A stretch of DNA of 62,825 nucleotides from Trichodesmium erythraeum GBRTRLIN201. GTDB taxonomy: Bacteria; Cyanobacteriota; Cyanobacteriia; Cyanobacteriales; Microcoleaceae. Every line of letters starts with the position of its first letter. Positions within the stretch are counted from its first letter, which is position 1. Positions 36,507-46,848 of the stretch are shown in pieces. A program made the position numbers and the translations under genes. The stretch is taken from the NCBI GenBank assembly GCA_018457135.1, contig JAGGDU010000014.1, positions 1-62,825 on the forward strand, in the 5' to 3' direction. The notes below the pieces were generated by a model. It saw only the letters and a program-made list of their open reading frames with translations, had not been told where the DNA came from and did not search any database.

Positions 36507-37550
36507 TAGTTATACTATATAAATCCCATATACATAGCTACCTGCCGAAATGCTTGAGTCTAAACTATGGTCATTTGTATAGTCAGAAAAACCCAAACTT
36601 ATGTGTTTATCCTCAGTCTAGTTAGCAGAATTATCACCAAGCCAATAATCTGTATCGGGTAAAATTATTGGTAATAGTAAAATTATAATAAAGACTATTG
36701 TTAAATAGTTACACTAACTATATTTCACTAAATACAATCTTATACTATTTTAACGATGTGAGAGACTAATAATTACACAGCAGATATTATGCGAATAGTT
36801 TTAATTATGACTATTTAATAAATAACACTATAATATTATACTAATTTTTAAAATTTGTGTAATATTTTATTTTTTCTTTGGGATTTGCAAAAAATAAAAA
36901 CTTGTTAATAAAAAAAAATTGATAATTAATCAATTATTTAGGAAAATGTGATTATTTTATACTAAAATATTATTGATTTAGTATAGAAATAAATTAATAC
37001 AACTAAACTTATCTCTATAAGTATTTGTGGGGAAATCTTAGCAAATATCCAACTGACTACTACTAAGTCTCAAAAAAGCCTTGTCAATCTGTTTTGATGA
37101 CTCGTAACTGTTGGCTATAAATCTGGTATTATCTATGATAATCTGTAATGATATTGATTCATGTTACTTGGATTCAAAGCCGAACTACAGCCAAATAACC
37201 AGCCAAAAAAATTGCTGGCCTCAAACAAATTCTGTAGTCCGTGATGCAAATAAATTGGGGTTTGTAGTTAACGAAAAACATCCCTTTTTAATATGTTAAG
37301 AGTCCCCTACATTGAGTTGAGTTTACTGATGGTATGCTCAAGGTCCCATTAAGGCAAGCTAGAGTGTTTTAACCTCTAGATATCTCAAAGTTAGGTGGTG
37401 CTGAATTAAGGGACGAATATAAATAATTGGTGTAAATATTCTACCCACCCAAAAATATAACGAACAAACAAGATGCTCGTTTTACAAAACTATTCAAATT
37501 ATCCCCCACTTATGCAAAGCCCAAAGTTATGATTAGTAAATTATAAAATT
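36507..37550. other. 1-kb AT-rich intergenic region upstream of glgP
   Basis: No credible gene. A short palindrome CCAGC...GCTGG lies at about 37200-37220. A 62-codon frame at 37111 has no family resemblance and poor composition, so it is not called. The glgP promoter should lie in the last 150 bp. Confidence 0.4.
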
Positions 37551-40103
37551 ATGCAAGAAGTACAGCCAGAAAAACCTTACACAGAAAAAGTAAAAATTCA
37601 AATAGAAGACGATCGCACAGGTACGAGTCTTGACACTATTAAACGAGCGATCGCAGATAACTTATATTATTTACAGGGAAAAAACATAGAATTTGCCACA
37701 CCTTATGATTATTACATGGCATTGGCATATACAGTACGCGATCGCTTGCTCCACCGTCACCTACAAACTACTAAAACCTACTCCAACCAAAACGTTAAAA
37801 CAGTATATTATCTCTCAGCCGAATTTCTCATGGGTCGCCAACTAGCCAAAAACCTAGTTAACGTTGGTTGTTGGGAAGTAGCGCGTCAAGCTCTAGAAGA
37901 ATCATGTCTTCAACTGCATGACTTGATTGAAAAAGAACCAGAACCAGGTTTAGGTAACGGCGGCTTAGGCCGCCTCGCTGCCTGTTTCCTAGACTCCCTC
38001 GCTACCCTACAAATTCCTGCAGTAGGCTATGGTATCCGTTATGAATTTGGGATTTTCAAACAACTGGTTCATAACGGCTTCCAAGTCGAACAACCAGACA
38101 AATGGTTAAGTCTGGGTAACCCTTGGGAAATACCCCGCTATGAGGAGAAAGTAGAAATTAAACTGGGTGGCGACACCGAAACTTACACAGACAAAGAAGG
38201 CAACTACCGTGTTAGGTGGATACCTGAACGCACAGTCATCGGAATGCCCTATGATACTCTAGTACCAGGCTATAACACCAACACAGTTAATAACCTACGG
38301 TTGTGGAGTGCTAAAGCTAGTAATGAATTTGACCTACAAGTTTTCGATTCTGGGGACTACAACCGCGCCGTCGAAGATAAGACTGTTTCTGAAAATATTT
38401 CTAAAGTTCTCTATCCCAATGACAACATTTTCCAAGGCAAAATGTTGCGGTTAGAGCAGCAATATTTCTTTGTTAGTTGTTCTCTTCAAGATATCATCCG
38501 TACTCACTTATCGCGAAATCGCAATTTAGATAATTTCCACAAAAAAGTAGCCATTCAACTGAATGATACCCACCCTTCCATTGGGGTTGCGGAATTAATG
38601 CGACTGCTGATAGACGAACATAAGATGGAATGGGAAAAAGCTTGGAAGATTACCCAAAATACTTTTGGCTACACTAACCATACTCTGTTAGCAGAAGCCC
38701 TAGAGCGTTGGCCAGTTAGTATGTTCAAGAGTTTGCTGCCACGACATATCGAAATTATTTATGAAATTAATTTCCATTTGCTAGAAGAGTTGAAGAAACG
38801 CTACCCTGGTGATGATCGACGTTTAGCACGGATGTCACTAATAGAAGAACAGCCTGAAAAGAGTGTACGGATGGCTCATTTGGCTTGCACCGGGGCTCAT
38901 GCTATCAATGGTGTAGCAAAATTACATACTCAACTTTTGAAAACAGATGTTTTGAAAGATTTCTATAAACTTTGGCCGGAGAAATTTACGAATAAAACTA
39001 ATGGCATTACTCCCCGTCGTTGGTTATTAATTAGTAACCCCAAGCTGGCATTACTAATTACAAATAAAATCGGCAAAAATTGGATTAATAATTTGGAGGA
39101 AATTCAACAACTTAAGCAATTTGTTAATGATCAAGAATTTCGCTATAATTGGAGTCAGATTAAGTATGAGAATAAGCAAGATTTGGCTACTTATATTAAA
39201 CAAAATATTGGGGTTGTAGTTAATCCTAACTCTTTGTTTGATATTCAAGTAAAAAGACTCCATGAATATAAACGTCAACTGTTGAATGTCTTTCACATTA
39301 TTACTCTTTATAATCGGATTAAAGAAAATCCAGATACAGATATTTTGCACCGCACTTTTATTTTTGGAGCCAAGGCAGCCCCTGGTTATTCTATGGCAAA
39401 GTTAATTATTAAATTGATTAATGCTGTAGCGGAAATAGTTAATAATGACCCAGACGTGCGCCATCGTCTCAAGATAGTTTTTATTCCGAATTTTTCTGTA
39501 TCTCTTGGCCAGCAAATTTATCCTGCTGCCGATCTTTCTGAACAAATTTCTACTGCTGGAAAAGAAGCTTCTGGTACTGGGAATATGAAATTTTCCCTCA
39601 ATGGTGCTTTAACTATTGGTACTCTTGACGGAGCCAATATTGAAATTAGAGAAGCGGTAGGAGCTGATAATTTCTTCTTATTTGGATTAACTGTTGAAGA
39701 AGTTAAAGCATTAAAATATCAAGGATATAATCCTCAGAAATACTATAATGATAACAAAGAATTACGACAAGTAATTGACCGTATTGCTTCTGGTTATTTT
39801 TCACCAGGTAAACCAGATTTATTCCAGCCACTGATAGTATCTTTACTAGAAAAAGATGAATATATGTTGTTGGCTGATTATCAATCTTATATTGATTGTC
39901 AAGAAGAAGTAAATAAGGCTTATCGTAACCCAGAATATTGGACTCGAATGTCAATTATTAATTCGATTAATATGGGTAAGTTTTCTGCTGACCGTACTAT
40001 CTCAGAATATTGTCAGGAAATATGGAATGTTGATCCTGTGAAAATTGATATGGAAGCATATAATCAGGAAACAGCAGGTTTACAACGTCATTGTCAGATT
40101 TAA
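37551..40103 (+). CDS. glgP: Glycogen phosphorylase
   Basis: Cytoplasmic PLP enzyme releasing glucose-1-phosphate from glycogen. The 850 residues match the family. The N-terminal half has YYLSAEFLMGR, NGGLGRLAACFLDSLATL and GYGIRYEFGIF. The C-terminal half has the PLP region GKEASGTGNMKFSLNGALTI (with the Schiff-base Lys), then GTLDGANIEI. No inserts or truncations are seen. The start ATG has MQEVQPEKP as an unconserved leader. It is monocistronic, with mobile debris downstream. Confidence 0.97.
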   Translation: MQEVQPEKPYTEKVKIQIEDDRTGTSLDTIKRAIADNLYYLQGKNIEFATPYDYYMALAYTVRDRLLHRHLQTTKTYSNQNVKTVYYLSAEFLMGRQLAKNLVNVGCWEVARQALEESCLQLHDLIEKEPEPGLGNGGLGRLAACFLDSLATLQIPAVGYGIRYEFGIFKQLVHNGFQVEQPDKWLSLGNPWEIPRYEEKVEIKLGGDTETYTDKEGNYRVRWIPERTVIGMPYDTLVPGYNTNTVNNLRLWSAKASNEFDLQVFDSGDYNRAVEDKTVSENISKVLYPNDNIFQGKMLRLEQQYFFVSCSLQDIIRTHLSRNRNLDNFHKKVAIQLNDTHPSIGVAELMRLLIDEHKMEWEKAWKITQNTFGYTNHTLLAEALERWPVSMFKSLLPRHIEIIYEINFHLLEELKKRYPGDDRRLARMSLIEEQPEKSVRMAHLACTGAHAINGVAKLHTQLLKTDVLKDFYKLWPEKFTNKTNGITPRRWLLISNPKLALLITNKIGKNWINNLEEIQQLKQFVNDQEFRYNWSQIKYENKQDLATYIKQNIGVVVNPNSLFDIQVKRLHEYKRQLLNVFHIITLYNRIKENPDTDILHRTFIFGAKAAPGYSMAKLIIKLINAVAEIVNNDPDVRHRLKIVFIPNFSVSLGQQIYPAADLSEQISTAGKEASGTGNMKFSLNGALTIGTLDGANIEIREAVGADNFFLFGLTVEEVKALKYQGYNPQKYYNDNKELRQVIDRIASGYFSPGKPDLFQPLIVSLLEKDEYMLLADYQSYIDCQEEVNKAYRNPEYWTRMSIINSINMGKFSADRTISEYCQEIWNVDPVKIDMEAYNQETAGLQRHCQI

Positions 40104-40138
40104 TTGATAGACAAAAGTGCTAGATCGGGCAAATAGTT

Positions 40139-40268
40139 ATATCATGTTCGGTTTAATATTTAAATTTTAGAGGATTTTGGCACTGATACAGGAGAGAGAA
40201 GGCAGGAGGAAAAAAAAGCACTTACGGTCGAAAGTTTTTTTTGATCACTAATTTTCCGGACATGATAT
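40139..40268. mobile_element. 130-bp MITE with 13-bp ends
   Basis: ATATCATGTTCGG (40139-40151) and CCGGACATGATAT (40256-40268) are inverted repeats with one mismatch, enclosing 104 bp without coding potential. The same end, CCGAACATGATAT, recurs at 41286-41298 beyond the IS1-like ruin. So this is either a short non-autonomous derivative or a duplicated end. Confidence 0.65.
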
Positions 40269-40349
40269 TATTTATTCGTGGATACCTTCGGTGACATTTT
40301 TTCCCCTGGCATTCCCGGGGCTAGTAAATCTTGGTAATTCATCAAGAAA

Positions 40350-41270
40350 GTGTGGGCAAGAAAGTGTGGGAATGATCAGATGAATATAGTTCCTCAACCG
40401 TATAAATTATTATGGAGCGTTCTCTATGTGGTAATCATAAACCCCATAAGCATAGAAAAACTACTATTAGACCCCAATAGTACTATTGTCGCGAATTTGG
40501 ATAAACTTTCACTGAAACTTTTGATACTTTATACTATCGTCGGCAAATTAATTCCAGAAAAAATACCCATAGTTCTACAAGCTCATGTCGAGGGCAGTAG
40601 CTTAAGAGAAATTATTTGTACGGTGAAACTCGCCTATAATATAGTAATCAGTTTAGTATCTAGTAGCTTCTCAAAAAGGACAAATACTTCATAGTGCCTA
40701 TGTACAAAATATAGAAACCTCACAATTCAGCACAAGTCAGCAGTAATGAATTTGGGTCATTTTTCCCAAACAACAAAAATATTATCAGATGAATGAATTG
40801 ACACCAGGTAATTGTTGGATAGGTATGACTCAAACCTCATCATAAGGATTAGTTGTGAGTGCTAGAGTGGGTAAACATTCTGACCAGTTTATTAAATAAT
40901 TGACCCTTAAATACGGAAGGGAAAAACCTCTGTAATAAAATGGCATAGGTCTAATTAAAGTAGGTCTTAACAAGTTTGACCTCCAGAAGTAGAACACACA
41001 TAATTGGAAAAGATCAAACGGAGCAATTAGATCGTACTAACGGAATTGTCTGACAACAAATAGGCCTCAGGGATCGCTGACAAAATAAATTTGGTAAGAA
41101 ATAGGAGTAAACTAGTAAACTAAGGTAACAGTAAGGTTGCTCGTGAGCTATCTCAATTAGACGTGGGTTCATGTTCGATCTTGAGAATACTGCTGTACAA
41201 AGAGCAGGGTAAGGGAGCAATTCCTTTGGCCAGAATATATGAACATATCTAATTTAATGATTTTGGCTTT
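40350..41270 (+). pseudogene. IS1-like transposase, decayed
   Basis: The intact piece 40350-40694 (114 codons) has KCGNDQMNIVPQPYKLLWSV, then ISIEKLLLDP, NLDKLSLKLLILYTIV and SLREIICTVKLAYNIVISLV. Later fragments in mixed frames are LLDRYDSNLIIR, then EGKTS and a C-terminal block equivalent to RTNGIVRQQTGRWHRRQNKF, around 41025-41090. Many stops make it non-functional. Two shorter relatives are at 21573 and 34440. Confidence 0.75.
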
Positions 41271-41385
41271 ATTATAAGTGATCATCCGAACATGATATTA
41301 TTCTCAATCTATTTATTTTTTATAGAGGGTTCCTCACTACCATACCGTTCAAAAAAAAACTGCTGAATTCTGACTTATGAATTCC

Positions 41386-42189
41386 TTAACTTAAACTTGG
41401 CTGCCGAAACTTATAAAGATCTCTAATCAACTTCGCCCAACTATTAGTCAAACCGTCAAGTATATGATCGCCTTTTTCCTTAGTCGCCACCGTGGCATCG
41501 CCCAATACACCACTATGAGTCAACTCTCGCGTCAACCAAGCAAAAGACAACTTTCCCTCCATACTCAACATACTTTCTTCTGGCAAACCTTGAGGATATT
41601 CACACACCGCTTTATCCATCTTCACCACATCTGGCAACATTGATAGCATTACACTTGTTTCAGCATCTCCGGCATGAATTCCTAATTCCATTTCCTTCTC
41701 GGTCAATAATTCTTGACAAGGGTTAGGTACCCTCCAAGCTGAGAGCGGAAATAGTAAAAAATCCTCATATTTTTGGTGCAAGTCTCGTGCCACAATTTTA
41801 AGAACTTGAGGTTGCCCACCATGGGCGTTTAAAAATACCAACTTGCGGAACCCAGCTCGATATAGACTTTCTCCTGTTTCTGTCAAAATAGCCATCAAAG
41901 TCTGGGCGCAGAGGGTAATAGTACCAGGAAAATGCCAATGTTCGTTAGATTTGCCATAATATTGGGTGGGCAAAGCATACGCAGGGATATTCTTCTCTAG
42001 TTTTTCAAGTGCTTTACCTGTAACATAAGTGGCGATCGCCGAATCAACAATTAAGGGTAAATGAAGCCCGTGTTGTTCAATAGAACCTACTGGTTGAATA
42101 ATTACTACATTTTCTTTATCTGGCATTGTCTCAATATCTTGCCAGGTCAGATAGGGAAAAAATCTATCTGGTGGGATAAAATTGTGCAT
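41386..42189 (-). CDS. Creatininase-family amidohydrolase
   Basis: A metal-dependent amidohydrolase of the creatininase/FAPy-deformylase fold, 267 residues, normal length. Metal ligands are visible: GSIEQHGLHLPLIVDS (Glu, His, Asp), LNAHGGQ, and HAGDAETSVML. The substrate is unknown; cyanobacteria rarely use creatinine. Members act on formamidopyrimidines or on creatinine-like rings in mycofactocin- and riboflavin-related paths. The start MHNFIPPDRF is preceded by TAGGAGGAAA, a good ribosome site. It is monocistronic, between an IS1-like ruin and an intron ruin. Confidence 0.88.
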   Translation of the reverse strand: MHNFIPPDRFFPYLTWQDIETMPDKENVVIIQPVGSIEQHGLHLPLIVDSAIATYVTGKALEKLEKNIPAYALPTQYYGKSNEHWHFPGTITLCAQTLMAILTETGESLYRAGFRKLVFLNAHGGQPQVLKIVARDLHQKYEDFLLFPLSAWRVPNPCQELLTEKEMELGIHAGDAETSVMLSMLPDVVKMDKAVCEYPQGLPEESMLSMEGKLSFAWLTRELTHSGVLGDATVATKEKGDHILDGLTNSWAKLIRDLYKFRQPSLS

Positions 42190-42560
42190 TTTCCTCCTAT
42201 GTCACTCCAATCAATTATTCAACCTTTGGATACTATTTTCTACCGTTCTCAGAAATCTACAAAAATCTTATAAAATCTATTATTCGATTATTCGTAAATA
42301 TAATTCTCCAAGTTCCTCAAAAATATCTTTTTACTTCTAAGATTTTCAAAGGATTTTGATATTTTAATTATAATTATATATTATATAATAATAGCATGGT
42401 CTGTGTCGGAATGTCAATAATGTTATATGCCCTATTTGCAAATTGGTGATTTTTTTTAATTTGCAGAGACATTTTGTAGATATTTGTCTAGTATATTTTT
42501 AGTCTTTAGTAATTAAAAGTTAGTACTAATATCAAGCAACCAAATTGATTAACATGATTA
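42190..42560. other. Intergenic, no gene recognised
   Basis: Very AT-rich spacer between the creatininase start and the intron remnant. No feature supported beyond the creatininase ribosome binding site. Confidence 0.35.
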
Positions 42561-42870
42561 GTTAAACTAAACAAACCCATTTCCGGTTGCCCTTTATAGA
42601 GTCTGATCGTTTTGAAAAACAGGGGTAAGACGTCAGACTTTCACTTCCACATGTGCTCCTGCCTTAAACGCAACTTGTTATGGTGTTATGGGCACATCCT
42701 TAAAATTTTACCTTTGGCTTAATAACTCCTAATAGTTAATTATTTTCAAATCCTTGGCTGTTTTAAGATCGTGGCAATTTAGTGTAACATTTGTTTGTTT
42801 TGATAGGTTTTGTTACTGTCTTGAGACCTTAGAACTATGTAGCTAACTTTATATTATATTAGTGGTCAAC
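42561..42870 (-). mobile_element. Group II intron 3' remnant (domains V/VI and HNH tail)
   Basis: Reading the minus strand towards lower coordinates: a decayed HNH tail (LHYHCHDLKTAKD-like in mixed frames, about 42700-42790), then a degraded domain V (GAGCACATGTGG, GTGAAAGTCTGACGTC, then TTTTGAAAA-like) and domain VI (CAGACTCTATAAAGG, CCGGAAATGGGTTTG, AGTTTAAC) ending about 42561. It aligns segment by segment with the better-preserved copy at 49052. No 5' half is visible. Confidence 0.65.
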
Positions 42871-43730
42871 TATTAACATCAAAAATATTTGGGAAAAAAA
42901 CTAGAGAATATTGGTTAATATCAAATCAAGTACATTGTGATCTAGATGTGACTTTTAATGAAAATAAATAGAAAATAAAAGAGCAACAAGCACTTCGGAA
43001 TATCGCACTTTTTTTTGACAATGATTCTGAATATTTATTTGGCAAAATTTGGTATCCAATCAATAAATACAGGAATGTATTGGTTAGGAAATAATTGAAA
43101 TAAATTAAGGATATTTTTCACTTAAAATCACGATAAAAAATAGATTTTTAGTAAAATTAACGGGATCAAAAATGATAATAAAAGAAAAGTCTATTGTTTT
43201 AAAGCCATGACAATAAGTATTTTTTTGAAATAGGTCTATTTATTTTTTCACAAAAATCAAAATTAGTCAAATTAAAATTAAGCAACATTAGATATAAAAG
43301 CACAATTGTTTCCCAAAATTGACGACTAATTTGTGATAATAAAAATCCACTGTATTCATCAGATAATAACTATAACAATCGCCTCTATATTTTAGGTTAT
43401 CACAATTAAAAACTAAAAATCAGCTCCGAGACTTTTGCTCATTTCTAGGATTACTCCAAACCTATCCCCAAAAAGTTACAAGATTTTAGACAACATCAAA
43501 ATAGTATTGTTATATGACAAATTAGGAGATAATTTAAATTTAACTAGAAAGGTAAGTTGTGCATTCAGAAAATCAAGATTATTTACTAAAATATTATTGG
43601 CCTTCAGGCTTAGTAAAATTTTTTTTGTACAATTGATAAGTTTAAGTATATATTTTTAATAACCCTAACAATTTTTACTAAAATTGATTTACTATAGTAG
43701 CTATAGAGTTAAGGAGAATTATCAAGAACT
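42871..43730. other. Intergenic, AT-rich, no gene recognised
   Basis: About 860 bp before the cyAbrB gene. A 74-codon frame at 43435 has skewed composition and no family resemblance, so it is not called. AAGGAG at about 43712 serves the next gene. Confidence 0.4.
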
Positions 43731-44144
43731 ATGGTTGAAAATACAGAAACTCCACTGACGGGAAAATCTTTGCTGCAAAAGGTAAAAGAACTTTCTGACT
43801 TACCGCGAAGGGAAACTGCTAAACGTTGTGGATATTACACACTCACAAAAAGTGATGAAACTCGTGTTAATCTTACAGATTTTTATGACGCAATTTTAGC
43901 AGCAAAAGGGGTTCCTTTAGACAAGAGTGGTAATAAAGATGGTCGGGGTAGGGAACCAACTTATCGAGTTAGTGTTCATAAAAATGGCCAAATTGTTATA
44001 GGAGCTACTTATACTGAAACTATGGGATTAAAACCAGGAGATGAATTTGAAATCAGACTAGGATACAAACATATTCATTTGAAACAAATAGATAATGAGA
44101 AAGACCATGAGACTAATGGTTATGACTCGGAGATGGAAGAATAA
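43731..44144 (+). CDS. cyAbrB transcription factor
   Basis: Cyanobacterial AbrB-like DNA-binding protein, 137 residues. The N-terminal region is LTGKSLLQKVKELSDLPRRE with ETAKRCGYY. The C-terminal AbrB swapped-hairpin domain is unique to cyAbrB proteins (REPTYRVSVHKNGQIVIGAT, then GLKPGDEFEIRLGYKHIHLK). cyAbrB proteins are global regulators of carbon and nitrogen metabolism and often bind DNA with low specificity. The acidic tail is short. Which paralogue (cyAbrB1/CalA or cyAbrB2) it is cannot be fixed without alignment; the motif set looks closer to cyAbrB1. It is monocistronic. Confidence 0.94.
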   Translation: MVENTETPLTGKSLLQKVKELSDLPRRETAKRCGYYTLTKSDETRVNLTDFYDAILAAKGVPLDKSGNKDGRGREPTYRVSVHKNGQIVIGATYTETMGLKPGDEFEIRLGYKHIHLKQIDNEKDHETNGYDSEMEE

Positions 44145-45169
44145 GTAAAATGGGGAGTCAGGGAATTTGAATTTACTGGAACTAGAGGCTAATTTTACTT
44201 CTAAAATCATTACCTAGTTAATGTGTCAATGTTGTCGATATTCCCCTCCCTCTCCCTAATTTTTTTCTAGCTTTGAGGTAAAGTTAGTTAATTGTTCGAT
44301 ATCTTAAGTCCTAACTACTAATTTAAAACTTTGCATTTTAGGAAAATCTAGGTTAATTAAAATAATTAACTGCTGTTTATCCTTTTGACCTTTAGGGATA
44401 GACATATCCTAAAAATCAATAAATCGTCATAAAATATTAAATAATTGCATTTTATTAACACATAATTTAACAAATAATTAGTAATATATTCTAACTGTAC
44501 CAGAATTGTTATCAAGAAAGACGGTATTTATTACGTACTAAGCATGAATAGTTATAATAATTTTCAAAAAAAGTAATAATTTAAGACAGAATATTATATA
44601 TTCTCAACAGAAATTATCTTAATCAAAAAAAAAGCTCATAATTATTGCAAGTAGTGGTGCTGGAAGACCACAATTATTATTTTTATAAAAGATTATATTA
44701 ACATTAATTTAAACATATAAACTTAATAAATGTGGAGTGAGTCAAACATGATTAAAATAATGCTTTTAATTAGTGGTTTTCGATAATAGGATATATCTTA
44801 TCATAAAGCCTGTTATAAAAGGTGAAAAAATTTAAGTGACTCGGAAAAGAGTTAAATAAATTTCAACAGAGTTTAAGTTAATTCTAGATAGCTAGGAACA
44901 GCCAAAGGTGAAGAGTGATAACTCTTCTAATAATAGTTAGAGTAAGTATTTGAAGATTTTCACAAGATGTCTAGTTAATTGAGCTGTTATATTTCCTTTG
45001 GAATCTACTCTTTACCACCCCAAAAAGTATATTCTTGGAGGAGTAAATAATTTAGTAATGAGTGCACTACAGGAGATATTAATTGTGAAGTAAAACTGGT
45101 ATCATAATATTTATCAAAAACAGGTTTGTGCTTTTAGCATTAAATTACCAGTTTCTTTTTCTATCCACT

Positions 45170-46180
45170 GGATGCATCTCAATTAAGCGATAAGTAGTTA
45201 ATTGTCTCAAGAATAAGGGAGAATAGTTGTACTTAAGAAAACAGAGATCAAAAAAAGGATAATAAAAGACTTATTATCAGGAATGACTTGATTTATAGAT
45301 GCTCAAAATTATGCTGAACTGAATAAACACCTAGAGGCGATCGCTAAAATACTCTATTCTGAAGCTGACGCTACTGAATTCAAAAGTATGGAAGAAATAG
45401 ACAAACAGCTCAAAAGTTTAGTCCAAGAACAAATCACTCCCCAACTGGGATTTTTTGTATCAAAACATTGTAGGGTGACAGGAATGGGAGGAAATAACTC
45501 TCAAAAAGCATATCAGAGAAATCAGCTTGGATGGAGGAATGGTGAGCTTACCCATCCCATTAGGGGAGATAAGTGAGTGGCGAGAATACAAAGCAGTTAA
45601 TATTCACACTCAAGTCAAGGTAGAATTTTTCAAAGATCATGAAGGATTATTCTCTGGAATTAATGGTCAGATTCTAGGTGAAAAGTTGGCCTGCTTGGGA
45701 GACGGCCATGACGGAGTATGGAATATCTTCCCTAAGGTGGGAACAGCAGAGCAGCGGGAAGAAATATTGGACTGCTATCATAACCATGGAAAACTTGTAC
45801 AAAGTGCAAGGTACTCAGGCTCAGATGGATAAAGTTTGGTATTGTCTCGTCATCTGCTATCTAAGTCAACATAAATGTCAAGGTTTAAATGGTTTGATTC
45901 AATATTTGAGAAAGCATCAATCTCTCATTATTAACTATCAAGGGAGTTAAATTGGCAGAGGCACAATGGTCACGAAAAAATGTGTCCTGTATACTCCAGC
46001 ATCGATGTGCTGATCTTAATGGTAATTTTGCTGTTTGATTTTCATGTTGTATAAATGCGATCGCAAAACCCCAAAAATAAGAATGCTTTATAATTCAATT
46101 TTACCAGTGAATTAACCAAGTGGTTTTAGTATTTCCTCTTCTTGAGTACAATTACTTATTGCTTAATTGAGATGCACCTC
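45170..46180 (+). mobile_element. ISKra4-family insertion sequence (dead) with 7-bp target duplication
   Basis: The ends carry inverted TGCATCTCAATTAAGC repeats, followed by similar subterminal sequence (GATAAGTAGTTAATTG against AATAAGTAATTG). ATCCACT occurs directly outside both ends (45163-45169 and 46181-46187), a target-site duplication. The 1011-bp interior has a broken ISKra4 transposase. This dates its insertion after the kinase fragment duplication. Confidence 0.88.
45301..46050 (+). pseudogene. ISKra4 transposase, broken
   Basis: Successive frames give SMEEIDKQLKSLVQEQITPQ; then, after a shift, EWREYKAVNIHTQVKVEFF and ACLGDGHDGVWNIFPKVG. A further shift gives QREEILDCYH, MENLYKVQGTQ, LIQYLRKHQSLIINY and HRCADLNGNF. 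LGDGHDGVWN holds the family's catalytic Asp. The protein is shortened by several deletions. Confidence 0.8.
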
Positions 46181-46234
46181 ATCCACTTGTTTTCAGGCTA
46201 ATACTGCTTGTTAAGCAATATGACCATTAAGGTA

Positions 46235-46580
46235 GTGTTCCATAAGTAATTATGGAGGAATAAAAGTCACTATTGATATTCTTCATCTATGGCTATTTGT
46301 CTAAAGTGTCCATCTTCAAAAAATCTAAATAATGGCCATATTCACAACGGTAAGCAGAGGTTTTTGTGCTCCTAACGTGGAAAAAATGTCGAAAAACCTA
46401 CCCAGAAGCTGATTTATCAAGCTACTCGTGTATTGACTTACCAACTGTTTAAGATCAGGATTTTACTAGCTGGAATTCTTTATTTATTCTAAGCTTCGGA
46501 GCAATGGCTACAAGGTTATGTCATTTCAAGTTATTACCAGTTTAGCCAGTTATTAGTTATCAATACTTCTAGCTAAAATA
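46235..46580 (+). pseudogene. IS1-family transposase N-terminal remnant
   Basis: The left end GGTAGTGTTCCATAAGT begins exactly where similarity to the kinase fragment stops. From ATG 46289 the frame reads MAICLKCPSSKNL, then NGHIHNGKQRFLC, EKPTQKLIYQATRVLTYQLF, then ILLAGI and ASEQWLQGYV. This is the zinc-finger and HTH of a second IS1-type (InsA-like). It has at least two stops and no DDE domain. Confidence 0.7.
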
Positions 46581-46848
46581 ATAGGCTTAAAATACTAATA
46601 GGGAACTTTTGTCCCAAACCTTTAAAGGAAAGGCTATCCACCTAATTTTTTTGATTAACGAGAAATATGCATAAGTAACTAGAAAGCAAAAGGTTCAGCT
46701 AAAAAAAAGGGAAGCTTATAATTCAATGTATTGGTTAGATATACTCATTCTAAATGATTTTGAATATAAATTAAGTATCATGGAAAAACTCAATTGTTTA
46801 TCTTACAAAATTTAACTATATTTTTTTTAATAGAGACTTTCTCTAATA

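Larger units (their letters stand above)
40139..41298 (+). mobile_element. Dead IS1-like element
   Basis: Bounded by ATATCATGTTCGG at 40139 and its exact inverse CCGAACATGATAT at 41286-41298, enclosing a decayed IS1-like transposase on the plus strand and, at its left, the extra internal end at 40256. No target-site duplication was identified. Confidence 0.6.
44310..46234 (-). pseudogene. Duplicated, exploded 3' fragment of the GHMP kinase gene
   Basis: Three blocks match the intact kinase (46849-47916) in order and strand: 44310-44395 matches about 46875-46950; 44972-45162 matches about 46963-47150; 46188-46234 matches about 47158-47205. Block 1 and 2 are separated by about 570 bp of unrelated AT-rich DNA, and block 2 and 3 by an ISKra4 element with a target duplication. 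Shared strings include CTAACTACTAATTTAAAAC and GGCTAATRCTGCTTGTT. It is a partial tandem duplicate of the last third of the gene. Confidence 0.88.

Noticed and set aside
37111..37299. 62-codon ORF upstream of glgP
   Set aside because: No ribosome site, no family resemblance and composition like random AT-rich DNA.
43435..43659. 74-codon ORF upstream of cyAbrB
   Set aside because: Skewed to I, L, K and S with no recognisable motif; likely chance frame in AT-rich DNA.
45388..45950. Three overlapping ORFs as genuine small genes
   Set aside because: They are successive frames of one broken ISKra4 transposase bounded by terminal repeats.
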